This document shows positions 36,192-45,215 of a stretch of DNA of 64,000 nt, one piece after another. Under the pieces are notes generated by a model. The model ran no database searches. It had not been told where the DNA came from and saw only the letters and a program-made list of their open reading frames with translations. The stretch's first letter is position 1, and every line of letters starts with the position of its first letter. The DNA is taken from contig JBGQBO010000017.1 of assembly GCA_041494885.1 (NCBI GenBank), positions 1 through 64,000 of the forward strand, given 5' to 3'. This stretch comes from JAIQFV01 sp041494885 (GTDB lineage Bacteria; Acidobacteriota; Terriglobia; JAIQFV01). The position numbers and the translations under genes are program-made.

Positions 36192-37237
36192 GAAGTCTTA
36201 CCTCCCTCCGGATTGACGTCTCCCCCCGGCGTCCCCTGGGTACGCCGATGATTCTCGGCTTCCTCGCGCCCCTCGATTTCCTCTTGTTTCTGGCCTTCAA
36301 GCCACCGTTCGTACTCGAGGGGATGTTCTTCCCGGAATTCTTCGATCGGAATCCGCCCATGCCACCAGGTCAGGCTTCCCGGAAACTTCTTGGGGTTGAA
36401 GTGGACGTTGTAAAAATGCCAGATGATGATGGCCAGGGTCGCCAACAAACCCTCATCCGAGTGGGCCTCCCGGGCAATGTCATAGGCGACTTTTCCGAAC
36501 TGGTTGATGGCCCTCTCCATGAACCAGAGGATGTAGCCCGAAGTGATCATGACCACCATGCCCCAGTACACCGCCCAATAGTCGAATTTTTCGATATAAG
36601 AAAATCGATCAAAAAGCGGCCGATCCTTCTTGAGTCCGAGGTAATACCCCATCTGTTGAAGAAAGTTCTTGAGGTCCCGTGGAGACGGCAGCAACAGTCC
36701 GAAGTTCTTCCGCCCTTCTTCGAAGGCCATGCAGTACCACAGATGATAGAGTCCGACCACGGTGAGCCCGATCGCACCGACCCGATGCAGGATACGAGTG
36801 ATGTTCGGTCCGCCCAGCAAGCGGATGATGAACTCCGCGGCCGGTGCTTCGTGAAACTTGATCGGCAGTCCGGTGATGATGAGGAGCACCGTGCAGGTGA
36901 AGAGAACCATGTGCTGGGCACGCTGATTGAAACTGATTCGCTCCACCGATTCTTCGAAGAGTTCCTTTCGCTTCCGCTTCTTCTCGATGTGCTTTTCCCG
37001 TGTTTCCTCCTCTTCCAGAAAGAGGTGAACGACCCTCCGGCTTTCGAGGACCATCTCTTTTTCAAGAGATGCTTGGAGTTCCTTCTTCAACCGCTTGAAC
37101 TGCGGTCCCGTGAGTCCCGGGGGCAGTTCTTTGATCATGGAATCGGAGATGCTTCGGGACAAACGGGCAGCCGTTTCGGCGGTGTCTTCCTGAGCCCAAA
37201 GTTGTCGCTCCGGTGGGGTCATCTTCTCGTCACTCAT
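36188..37237 (-). CDS. Cytochrome b561/FdnI-like subunit with cytoplasmic extension
   Basis: 349 residues. The first 95 or so are hydrophilic and helical, with EKHIEKKRKRKELFEESVER. Four membrane helices with histidines then follow: QRAQHMVLFTCTVLLIITGL, ILHRVGAIGLTVVGLYHLWY, FDYWAVYWGMVVMITSGYIL, LLATLAIIIWHFYNVHF. PLFDRFSYIEKFDYWA is shared with the cytochrome b part of 42070-44094. Together with the nonaheme protein overlapping it upstream it forms a split version of a CbcL-like quinol:cytochrome c module. Confidence 0.87.
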   Translation of the reverse strand: MSDEKMTPPERQLWAQEDTAETAARLSRSISDSMIKELPPGLTGPQFKRLKKELQASLEKEMVLESRRVVHLFLEEEETREKHIEKKRKRKELFEESVERISFNQRAQHMVLFTCTVLLIITGLPIKFHEAPAAEFIIRLLGGPNITRILHRVGAIGLTVVGLYHLWYCMAFEEGRKNFGLLLPSPRDLKNFLQQMGYYLGLKKDRPLFDRFSYIEKFDYWAVYWGMVVMITSGYILWFMERAINQFGKVAYDIAREAHSDEGLLATLAIIIWHFYNVHFNPKKFPGSLTWWHGRIPIEEFREEHPLEYERWLEGQKQEEIEGREEAENHRRTQGTPGGDVNPEGGKTS

Positions 37238-38343
37238 TGCGACTTCTCCACGACTTCAACTTCCTTTCTTTCATCGGCCTGCTTGCGGTTCTTGAAGCGG
37301 CGGTACAGATCCAATGCGATGTGGATCAGGAGGCCGGCCAGCGTTGAGAGTGTCAAAACCTTAAAACCCAAGGCCACCCAATAAACGATTCCCGCCGACC
37401 TGTCTTTGGGGTTGAGGTGAATTCGCCCCTTCGCAAAATTTGCGTTGGCCCCGGGGTGACACTTCCCGCAAGTCACCGGGATATTCCTGGGATTTACCGT
37501 GGACCGGAGGTCTTCTTCAGGAAAGATCTGGTGGGCGGTGTGGCACGAAGCGCAATTGGCCGCCTTGAGCATTCCAAACTCGTTGGCGATCCCGTGGAAT
37601 GACTCTCGATAGGTGGCGACCTGTTCCGCCTTCACGCCATACTTCTCCATAATGACAACCTTGGCATGACATTTGGAACAGGTGTTCACCACGGTCCCCG
37701 GGTTCACGGTGGAGGTCGTGTCCTGAGGCTTCAGGATGTTGTGTTCCCCATGGCAATTGGTGCAAACCGGAGCGTCTTTCACTCCTTTGATCAGGGCCTG
37801 TCCGTGAACGGATTCCTGGTATTGGGCGTAAATCTCCAGGTGACATCCTCCGCACGTCTGCGGGATGCTTTTATGATTCACTTGAGACCTGGGATCAGAT
37901 CCCGGGAGAATGAAATGGTCCCCGTGGCAATCTTGACAAACCGGGGCTTTGGGATTTCCTTCAGCCAGCGATTTGCCATGGACGCTCATCGCGTACTCAA
38001 GGTATTTCTGCAATTGAGGGGCTCCCACTTGATTGCCCAGAAAGTGGCAGCGTCCACAATTCACTTTCTGCGGAATGTCGGGATGTGGGACTTCCGTGAC
38101 GTCGGCGTGGCAATCGACGCATTTTCGGTCCTTATGGACAGAAAGCCGCAGGCGCATCGGATCCACAAAGAGTTCAAGCCTCTTGCCGGAAGGGAGTGTC
38201 TTTTCGAAGCCGGGCTTGCCGTGACACGTCAGGCAGCGAAGGTCTTCCTGGGCGTGGGCCGGGAAGGGAAGGATGAGCCAGAACCCACCGAAAAGAACCA
38301 GGGCGGTCTGCAGCATGAATTGCTTCAGGACGGAGCGGGTCAT
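37234..38343 (-). CDS. Nonaheme c-type cytochrome, CbcL-like module 3
   Basis: 369 residues: signal peptide (LPFPAHAQED), nine CxxCH (CLTCH, CVDCH, CGRCH, CQDCH, CGGCH, CTNCH, CSKCH, CASCH, CGKCH) and a C-terminal helix (GFKVLTLSTLAGLLIHIALDL). Repeated SVHG and GDHFILPGSDPRS-type spacers match those of 39065-40183 and the c-part of 42070-44094, so the three are paralogs. Four-base overlaps link it to cytochrome b genes on both sides. Periplasmic, membrane-attached. Confidence 0.9.
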   Translation of the reverse strand: MTRSVLKQFMLQTALVLFGGFWLILPFPAHAQEDLRCLTCHGKPGFEKTLPSGKRLELFVDPMRLRLSVHKDRKCVDCHADVTEVPHPDIPQKVNCGRCHFLGNQVGAPQLQKYLEYAMSVHGKSLAEGNPKAPVCQDCHGDHFILPGSDPRSQVNHKSIPQTCGGCHLEIYAQYQESVHGQALIKGVKDAPVCTNCHGEHNILKPQDTTSTVNPGTVVNTCSKCHAKVVIMEKYGVKAEQVATYRESFHGIANEFGMLKAANCASCHTAHQIFPEEDLRSTVNPRNIPVTCGKCHPGANANFAKGRIHLNPKDRSAGIVYWVALGFKVLTLSTLAGLLIHIALDLYRRFKNRKQADERKEVEVVEKSQ

Positions 38344-39068
38344 GCCTCCTCCCGGGATCGTAGGGTTTTACCTGAGGCAGGATGCTGGCGAGCAAACAAC
38401 TCCTCCGACATATTTCCCGTGAGCCAGGCTGGGTTCATCGGGAAGTTTCCGCCGGCGACGTGAACGTCGTAAAGATGCCACAGGATGAAAAGCACAAAAA
38501 TGAATTGGGCCTCGGTCGCATGGAGGACCAGCATGATATCCAACACCCATTTTGGAAAAGTGTTCAGGGTCAAAACTGGATTCCACAAGAGCGCCCCCGA
38601 AATTCCCATCAGGACACATCCCAGCAAAACGCCCCAGTATTGAAGTTTTTGCATGGGAGTAAACCAACCATACTGAGGGGGTTCACCTTTTCCTGTAAAC
38701 GCGAACTTCAGCCCCCTCCATGCGTCCTCGAAGTCACCGAGTCTTGGCCTCACCTCACGGAAATCACGTCGGTGTCGCCGGGAGAAAATCAATCCCAGGA
38801 GATGCAACAGGCCTGCTCCCAAGAGTCCCACAGCGGCGGTGCGGTGAATCCAATGACGACCTTGAAGCCCGCCCATCCCGCGAATCAAAAGTCGAGCCCA
38901 GGCCTGCTCGTGATAGGCCAGGGCCAAACCCGATAGAATGAGGAGGGAAACAGAGAGTGCCATTAGACCGTGCTCCCACCTCTGCCATAACGTGAGGCGG
39001 CTGATTGTGGCGCTACCCGGCTGTGAGGACATGCGGGTCTCCTTTCCCGGTTCCATCCCGGCTTTCAT
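38340..39068 (-). CDS. Cytochrome b561/FdnI-like subunit, module 2
   Basis: 242 residues, four membrane helices: WEHGLMALSVSLLILSGLAL, WIHRTAAVGLLGAGLLHLLG, LQYWGVLLGCVLMGISGALL, FIFVLFILWHLYDVHV. The histidines near helix ends (WEHG, HWIHR, LHLLG, WHLYDVH) are the likely b-heme ligands as in FdnI/HydC. ATG 39068 overlaps the stop of the nonaheme gene upstream; ATG 39029, reading MSSQPGS, is an alternative start. It likely transfers electrons from menaquinol to that nonaheme protein. Confidence 0.87.
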   Translation of the reverse strand: MKAGMEPGKETRMSSQPGSATISRLTLWQRWEHGLMALSVSLLILSGLALAYHEQAWARLLIRGMGGLQGRHWIHRTAAVGLLGAGLLHLLGLIFSRRHRRDFREVRPRLGDFEDAWRGLKFAFTGKGEPPQYGWFTPMQKLQYWGVLLGCVLMGISGALLWNPVLTLNTFPKWVLDIMLVLHATEAQFIFVLFILWHLYDVHVAGGNFPMNPAWLTGNMSEELFARQHPASGKTLRSREEA

Positions 39069-40183
39069 TGAACATCTTCTTTTCCGGAAGGAGCTTCATG
39101 AGGCACCGTCGCTCTATTTCTTATGGCTCCCAGGCGTTCTGCGAGGATGTGAAGGACGAAGCCCAAAACCAGGATGCTGATGAACACAATGTAGAAAACG
39201 CGGACAAACCAGGCAGCTCGCGCTCCGGTCGGGCTAACATCAACGTGAATTTTCACCCCCGCAAAACCTTGCTTTACACCGGCGTGGCAGTGACTGCACG
39301 TTGTGGGCAAGTTGGCCGGATTCGTTCGAGAGGCAGGGTCGGTGGAAGCGAGGATGTCATGGGCACCGTGACAAGACGCACAGGTCGCTGCTTTCAAGTT
39401 GCCCATTTTTAAAGCGGCCGCATGAAAGCTGCTCTTAAACGTGGATACTCGGTCCGTAGGGAGCCCCGACATTGCCATTCTTTTCTTGTCGCCGTGGCAG
39501 TTGCCACAGGTGCTAGAAACCGATGCGGGAGCAACCGGAGAGCCTGCGGATTCGGGGCCCTGGATGGTATGCTCGCCATGGCAATCGGTGCATGTGGCGG
39601 CTTCCCCCAATCCTCTTGCCAGGGCCTTGGCGTGTACGCTGGTCTCGTAGCTCCCGAATTCCTTCCCATGGCAGTCCTTGCAGAGCTGTGCAATCTGGAG
39701 CTTGATGCTTGAGTTGTTCCCGGGGCGGAGGGGATGAATCGAATGAGTTCCATGGCAGCCCACGCAGGTGGGAGCGCCCGGCCTCACGGCATGTGGGCTC
39801 TTGTGCCATCCCGTGGCTTCGGCGGAGTGGCAGGAACCACAATCCACAGCCGAAAGCCGTTCAGCATGGGGAACACTCGTAATGTCGGCATGGCATCGGG
39901 TGCAGCCGAGACTGGCATGGACCGAGCCTTTGAGCGTTTCTGGTGTGACCGCGGATTGACCCCCCCCATGGCAGGGGGCACAGTCCAGCGATCCGGATGG
40001 AGAGCCCGCGTCGGCCGCTGAGAGGCGCGGGGCCGCAACGAAGAATACGGCACCAAAGACGATTATTGAAAGAGCGACCGAAAGGGCCTGCCCGTTTCGG
40101 GCTTTCCCTGGGACGGCTTCCCGGCTTCGCTCTCCATGAGATCCCTGAATCAAAGGCAAGGGATTACGATTTAGCTTCAACAT
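39065..40183 (-). CDS. Nonaheme c-type cytochrome, CbcL-like module 2
   Basis: 372 residues. A long basic leader precedes the signal helix (ALSVALSIIVFGAVFFVAAP). Nine CxxCH motifs (CAPCH, CTRCH, CGSCH, CVGCH, CKDCH, CTDCH, CGNCH, CASCH, CSHCH) and a C-terminal anchor (VFYIVFISILVLGFVLHILA) follow. The ATG lies 20 bp inside the end of the kinase gene; a TTG next to it has better spacing to GGAG. Paralogous to 37234-38343; partner of the cytochrome b overlapping its end. Confidence 0.88.
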   Translation of the reverse strand: MLKLNRNPLPLIQGSHGERSREAVPGKARNGQALSVALSIIVFGAVFFVAAPRLSAADAGSPSGSLDCAPCHGGGQSAVTPETLKGSVHASLGCTRCHADITSVPHAERLSAVDCGSCHSAEATGWHKSPHAVRPGAPTCVGCHGTHSIHPLRPGNNSSIKLQIAQLCKDCHGKEFGSYETSVHAKALARGLGEAATCTDCHGEHTIQGPESAGSPVAPASVSSTCGNCHGDKKRMAMSGLPTDRVSTFKSSFHAAALKMGNLKAATCASCHGAHDILASTDPASRTNPANLPTTCSHCHAGVKQGFAGVKIHVDVSPTGARAAWFVRVFYIVFISILVLGFVLHILAERLGAIRNRATVPHEAPSGKEDVQ

Positions 40184-41954
40184 AGACTCCGTCTTCCTGC
40201 ACCTCGTCCGTCAATCGAGGGAAATTGATCGTGAAGGAGGTCCCCACACCCTTGCGGCTTTGACATGCAATGAAGGCATGATGTTCCGAAACAATCCGGT
40301 GGACGTAGGAGAGTCCCAATCCTGTCCCGTCGGCCTTGGTCGTAAAAAACGGCTCAAAGATGTGAGGCAGCTTATCTTCGGGGATTCCGGTTCCTTCATC
40401 CAGCACCCTGAATTCGACGTCGTGATCGGTGCAATTCACGCTGAGCGTGATCGTGCCCCCCGAGGGCATCGCCTCAGCCGAGTTACGGATGAGATTGGTG
40501 ATGGCCTGCCAGAGCAGATTTTCGTCCATCAGAATCTTGTCGGCCCGGCGGGGTGATGTGATGCCCTGTGGTCCTATGGCGAGCTTCAGCTGGATCCGCT
40601 TGTCATTCATTTCCTTCTCTAGAAACGCCGCCAGATTCTCCAAAAGTTCGATCAACGAGCCCGGGTGAAAGGTCGGTTTGGGAAGCCGTGCAAATTTCAA
40701 ATAGTCTTCGATTAAAGCGGCCAGTCGTTGAATTTCGCTGGTGACCGCGGCGGTCACGTTTTCCAGATCCTCCAGCGAAGCGTCGCCCATGGGCACGCCG
40801 CTTGACAGGAGCCGCTTCCGCATTTCTTTCTCGAGGTACTCGATGTTGAGTGAGACGGCCGAAAGCGGGGTCTTGATTTGATGGGCAATCTGTGAGGTCA
40901 TGCGCCCGATACCCGCCAATTGCTCAGACTGCAGCAACTGGCGCTCGAGCTGCGCCTGCCGCTTGGTAAACCGTGCTTCCTCCTCCGCCTTGATACTCCG
41001 CGTATGCATGTTCATAACGAGAAGAGCACCACCAATGATGATGGAGAAGAAGAATGCCACCAGCAACAGAGTATTGCGGAAGCTGTCGCGGGTGAGCGCC
41101 GTGGCTTCGACGTAAGGAATGGAGACAGCCAGCGACCAGTGTTGATTCCCCATTCGGATGGGGGTGAAGGCCACGAGGTCACGGTCCCTGTTCTTGAACT
41201 CAATGATTGCGGTGCCGGTATCCCCCTTCACCATCCGTTGTTCCGTGTCGAAATTAATGTGGCAGGAAAAACATTCCTGACGGTTCTGAAGGATCTGGTG
41301 GCCCAGCATCTCGGCGTGCCGCGGGTTGTAGAGAAGCATTCCTTTTTGGTCGAGCATCCACGCGTAGTGGGTCTTGGTGGAATTCAGCGGGTCGAGATAA
41401 AGTGAGCTCAAATTACGGAGAGGGACGGCGGCGCCCAGGGCCATCTTCAATCGCCCCCCAGAATCAAGGACCGGCTCCAGGATCTCGAAAATGTATTCAT
41501 AGTTGCTGATGACGACGGGGGAACTCACCACATGTTCGCCGCGCAAAAGGGCAGTCATCAATGGCCCCGTGATCGGGGGTAGAGAGTTGCGCAACTGGGG
41601 ATCATTCGACCGAAAAGCCTCGAGTTGGAACTTGTCGTTCAGCAGGTACACCCCCGCAATGCGGTAGGACAAATCGAGGTAGAGTGTGTCGAGGGAATGC
41701 TCGTCGAGAGGCAGGGCAGGCAGCCGGGACGCCAAGCTGATCGATTCCTTTTCGAGGCGTTTATGGATGGTGTCGAAATAACCCTCCACCCCCGCCGCGG
41801 CCGTTTCTGCAATCAGCCCCTGTTGCACGCCCGACTGCGCCACGACTTTGATTTCCGTCTCCTTGTAGAATCGAAAGGACACGACCAGAAAGACGGCCAG
41901 CAAGAAGATCACCAGCACGAGCATGCTTTGTCGTTGTCTTTTACGCGATTGCAT
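40164..41954 (-). CDS. Membrane histidine kinase with heme-c motif in its sensor domain
   Basis: 596 residues from ATG 41954 (first methionine before the helix). Membrane helix 12-27, periplasmic sensor about 30-290 with Cache-like features (YAWMLDQKGMLLYNPRHAEM), and a CFSCH motif at 228-232 (bases 41259-41273). A second helix spans about 294-315. HisKA has H358 in SQIAHQIKTPLSAVSLNIEYL, and the ATPase domain has NLIRNSAEAM, DEGTGIPEDKLPHIFEPF and GTGLGLSYV. The motif suggests covalent heme and redox or ligand sensing. Located between cytochrome genes and in one operon with the sigma54 regulator. Confidence 0.9.
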   Translation of the reverse strand: MQSRKRQRQSMLVLVIFLLAVFLVVSFRFYKETEIKVVAQSGVQQGLIAETAAAGVEGYFDTIHKRLEKESISLASRLPALPLDEHSLDTLYLDLSYRIAGVYLLNDKFQLEAFRSNDPQLRNSLPPITGPLMTALLRGEHVVSSPVVISNYEYIFEILEPVLDSGGRLKMALGAAVPLRNLSSLYLDPLNSTKTHYAWMLDQKGMLLYNPRHAEMLGHQILQNRQECFSCHINFDTEQRMVKGDTGTAIIEFKNRDRDLVAFTPIRMGNQHWSLAVSIPYVEATALTRDSFRNTLLLVAFFFSIIIGGALLVMNMHTRSIKAEEEARFTKRQAQLERQLLQSEQLAGIGRMTSQIAHQIKTPLSAVSLNIEYLEKEMRKRLLSSGVPMGDASLEDLENVTAAVTSEIQRLAALIEDYLKFARLPKPTFHPGSLIELLENLAAFLEKEMNDKRIQLKLAIGPQGITSPRRADKILMDENLLWQAITNLIRNSAEAMPSGGTITLSVNCTDHDVEFRVLDEGTGIPEDKLPHIFEPFFTTKADGTGLGLSYVHRIVSEHHAFIACQSRKGVGTSFTINFPRLTDEVQEDGVYVEAKS

Positions 41955-42069
41955 CGTTATTCTCGCAAGCTTGTTTCCTTGTGTTACCAGGGCGTTGGTC
42001 GATGACCCTAATGAAAGCGGGAAGTTCGGGGAGGGTCCCGACGCTGCCGTCACTCGCCTGTCCGTCCGA

Positions 42070-44094
42070 TTACCGGGAACGTGCCGCGTGGGGAACCCTC
42101 TGTCCCCCTTCTTCTTCCGGGTTCCCAGCCCCTCGCGCCTCGCGTTCCATCCGTTCCCACTCCAGGGGATGCTCCTCAATCATTTCTTCCTGAGTAATCT
42201 TGCCGGTCAGCCACATCCAGCTCGAAGAGTAAGAACCCGGCCGCATCAGGACCATGTAGAGGTGCCAAACAATGATCGCCAGGGTCGCCAGCCAGGCCTC
42301 GTAGTAGTGGATGATCTCGAACACATCCAGACCCCACTTGGGGATGTAATGCAGGACCGAGGTTTTTGCCCAGAGCGCCAGTCCGGTGGCCACCATGATG
42401 AGGGTGCCCCATACCAGGGCCCAATACTCCATTTTTTCCACATAACTGAAACGATCGAACCGTGGATGTTCATTCGTGAGACCGAGGTTGTAACTGATCA
42501 TCTGAGGCAAGTCGCGGACATCCTGAAGTCGAGGCATCCACGCCTTCAGTTCCTGCCGGCCTAGTTTCGTGAAGAGAATAAAGTAGAGATGGAAGCAGGC
42601 CAGGCCGATGAAGATCACGGCGGCAATCCGGTGAATCACACCGCGGACGGCGGCGTTGCCGAGGAAGATGAAGTGCACCCACTGGGCATCGGGAAACTTC
42701 AGGGCAAATCCGGTGATCACCAGCAGGATGAAACTGCTCAACATGACCCCGTGTTGAATGCGCCCGCTCCGGTGGATTCGCTCGATCGTGGCCTTTCCAT
42801 GGAGGAGGTCCTCTCGCAACCTGAGACGTGCCCGGGCGAAGTAATCAATGGCGTTATGGAGGATCATCCCCCCCACGACCAGGAAGATCAACCAAACATA
42901 AAACTGTGTGACCGCGGTAATAATGCGGCCACCGAACGCATCCGTAGCTCCTTTAAGGAGATGGATGCGACCCTTGGCAAAATTTTCGCTGGCCCCGGGA
43001 TGGCATTGCCCGCAGGTTTGCGCCAGGTTGGCCTTGTTCACGGTGGAACGCGGGTCGTTGGAGGGCAGAATATGATGAACCCCGTGGCAACTGGCGCAGT
43101 TGGCCGTTTCAACCGACCCCACCCGGCTTTCCAACCCATGGTAACTGGCGAAATAGGAAGTCACCCGGTTTTCCGGGACACCGAATTCGGCGGAGAGTTT
43201 CTCTCCCGAATGGCACTGCCCACAGGTGGAACGCGAGATGACCTGTGCCGCCACGTTCGAGCTCGGATCGATGTGGGACTTGATCGAGTGAATCCCATGA
43301 CAGTCCACGCAAACGGGCGCGCTGAAAAGCCCCCGCTTGACCGCTTTTCCATGCACCGAATCGGTGTACTCCGCATAGATGTTCTCGTGGCACTTTTTGC
43401 AGGTTTCCGGAGTGTTCGTCTTGAAGATTGTGGATTTGGGGTTGTTGGGCGGCAGGATGTCATGCGCATTGTGGCAGTCGGAACAGACCGCGGCTCTCTC
43501 GGATCCGGCCGCCACCGATCTTCCGTGGATGCTCTCTCGATAGGCAAAGAAGGGCTTCGAAGTCTCTGCCATCGGAGACTCGATGACAAACTTCAGATTC
43601 TGATGGCAAGTTCCACACAGCGCGGGCACGTTGGTGTGATGCGTGGCCGAGGCCGGATCACTCCGGGGGAGAATCGTATGAGGACTGTGACAGTCGGCGC
43701 AGATGAATGTCTTCTTCCCGTTTCCAGTATCGCTGGGATTGTGAATCACCTTTCCTGCGTGGATGGATCTCTCGAACTTCTTCTGTTGTTCCTCGTGGCA
43801 GGAACCGCAGTTCACCTTGGCCAGTTGGGGGGGGTGCGGGGTCTTCGAGACATCCGAGTGGCAATCCGTGCAACTCAGAAAGGAATGGACACTCTTCTCG
43901 AAAAGCTTCGCATTGACGAATAGATTCTTGCTATCGGGGGACTGGAATCCCTCCATCGCGTGGCAGGTGAGGCATTCAGAGTTTTTAACCGCCGCGGATG
44001 TCACCCGGAGGGGCATTAAAAACAGCAGCGAAAGCACGGAACAAAGGAAGAAGAGGGATTGAAGGCGATGTAATCTCAAGAAACGAGTTTTCAT
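42070..44094 (-). CDS. Undecaheme c / cytochrome b fusion (CbcL-like)
   Basis: 674 residues from ATG 44094. Signal peptide, then eleven CxxCH motifs up to about residue 380 (CLTCH, CTDCH, CGSCH, CADCH, CGTCH, CSDCH, CKKCH, CVDCH, CGQCH, CASCH, CGQCH), one linking helix, and a four-helix FdnI/HydC-type cytochrome b with HRSGRIQHGVMLSSFILLVI, VIHRIAAVIFIGLACFHLYF and WHLYMVLMRPG. CbcL of Geobacter, a menaquinol oxidase for low-potential extracellular reduction, has the same c+b fusion but nine hemes. Here it is followed by the kinase and two split relatives. Confidence 0.92.
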   Translation of the reverse strand: MKTRFLRLHRLQSLFFLCSVLSLLFLMPLRVTSAAVKNSECLTCHAMEGFQSPDSKNLFVNAKLFEKSVHSFLSCTDCHSDVSKTPHPPQLAKVNCGSCHEEQQKKFERSIHAGKVIHNPSDTGNGKKTFICADCHSPHTILPRSDPASATHHTNVPALCGTCHQNLKFVIESPMAETSKPFFAYRESIHGRSVAAGSERAAVCSDCHNAHDILPPNNPKSTIFKTNTPETCKKCHENIYAEYTDSVHGKAVKRGLFSAPVCVDCHGIHSIKSHIDPSSNVAAQVISRSTCGQCHSGEKLSAEFGVPENRVTSYFASYHGLESRVGSVETANCASCHGVHHILPSNDPRSTVNKANLAQTCGQCHPGASENFAKGRIHLLKGATDAFGGRIITAVTQFYVWLIFLVVGGMILHNAIDYFARARLRLREDLLHGKATIERIHRSGRIQHGVMLSSFILLVITGFALKFPDAQWVHFIFLGNAAVRGVIHRIAAVIFIGLACFHLYFILFTKLGRQELKAWMPRLQDVRDLPQMISYNLGLTNEHPRFDRFSYVEKMEYWALVWGTLIMVATGLALWAKTSVLHYIPKWGLDVFEIIHYYEAWLATLAIIVWHLYMVLMRPGSYSSSWMWLTGKITQEEMIEEHPLEWERMEREARGAGNPEEEGGQRVPHAARSR

Positions 44095-44197
44095 GGTCGG
44101 ATCCAATTGGCTAAGAGTAGCCCGATCACTAGAGTGGAGATTAGCCTGAAAAGGGTACTTCGGGGCGGAAGCCTCCTTCAGCCAGTCCGTTTCAGGG

Positions 44198-45079
44198 TCA
44201 TTCATCGAACGATAAAGCATGGGTGGCAGGTTCAACATGGACCGTCACATCCACATGTGGGATCATCGCGGCAATATGGCGTTCCGTTTCATCGGCCACC
44301 CGGTGCGACTCATCCAGAGACATGCTCCCATCGACGGCAATCGTGACATCCACAAATATCTGGGTCCCTGCGTCGCGCACGCGTATCTTGCGAACCTCCG
44401 CCACTTGCGGCATCGAATCGAGGGCCGTGCGGATATTTTTTTCAACTCCGGTCGGGGCGCGATCCAACAACACCTGGCTGGAACGCATGGCCAATCTCAC
44501 CGAGGCGACCATCACCAGGATGGACACCCCCAGCGCGGCCAGCGGGTCTCCCACGGGGAAACCCGCCTTGGTGAAGAGGAGGCCGAAGATGACGACCAAG
44601 GAGCTGTAAATATCGCTTTGAAAATGCAACGCGTCAGCCTCCAGGGCCTGACTTCCGTAGCGGCGGGCAACCCGCATCAGGGCCCGTGACCGACTGATGT
44701 CCACAACGATCGCAATGCCCATCACCGCAAAACTCCAGAAATTGACCTCTACCTCCACGCGATGGCCCGCCAGGCGGTGTGCCGCCTTGTAGATAATCCA
44801 GCCGCAGGTGAGCAGGAGCAGGACCACTTCGAAGAGGGCTGAGAAACTTTCAAATTTCCCGTGTCCATAATGGTGACTGTCGTCCGCCGGTTTGGCCGAA
44901 ATCGAAACGGCGAAATAGGTCATCAAGGCGGCCGCAGAGTCGAGCCCGGAGTGCGCTGCTTCGGACAAGATTCCAAGGCTTCCGGTCGCCACTCCCACGA
45001 TGGCCTTGAACAGGGTGAGCAGAACGGCGGCCACCAGAGAGGTCAGCGCAACTACCTTTTTTTCCCGAATCCCGTCCAT
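44198..45079 (-). CDS. Cation diffusion facilitator (CDF) family metal exporter
   Basis: 293 residues with six membrane helices. Metal-site motifs HSGLDSAAAL and HYGHGKFESF in the first half and HFQSDIYSS in the second, then a cytoplasmic ferredoxin-like domain (VRKIRVRDAGTQIFVDVTI). This matches FieF-like exporters of Zn2+, Fe2+ or similar ions. It lies in the same direction within the cytochrome block, 103 bp before the undecaheme fusion; a link to Fe(II) stress from metal reduction is possible but inferred. Confidence 0.92.
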   Translation of the reverse strand: MDGIREKKVVALTSLVAAVLLTLFKAIVGVATGSLGILSEAAHSGLDSAAALMTYFAVSISAKPADDSHHYGHGKFESFSALFEVVLLLLTCGWIIYKAAHRLAGHRVEVEVNFWSFAVMGIAIVVDISRSRALMRVARRYGSQALEADALHFQSDIYSSLVVIFGLLFTKAGFPVGDPLAALGVSILVMVASVRLAMRSSQVLLDRAPTGVEKNIRTALDSMPQVAEVRKIRVRDAGTQIFVDVTIAVDGSMSLDESHRVADETERHIAAMIPHVDVTVHVEPATHALSFDE

Positions 45080-45215
45080 TCTGTCTCACCACGGGCAAAC
45101 GATTTCATGCGACGAAGACACGTCAACCTGAATTCGCGGCGCGCCATTCCGTCTGCCGCGATCCGCATTCAGGTCTCCAATCTCGAACTGCTTTCGATCC
45201 ATCAAAACGTCCCGC

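Noticed and set aside
44095..44197. A sigma54 promoter directly before the undecaheme fusion
   Set aside because: CTGGCTG...GGC has the GG and GC pair 11 and not 12 bases apart, and no other match was found; the gene is more likely read from upstream.
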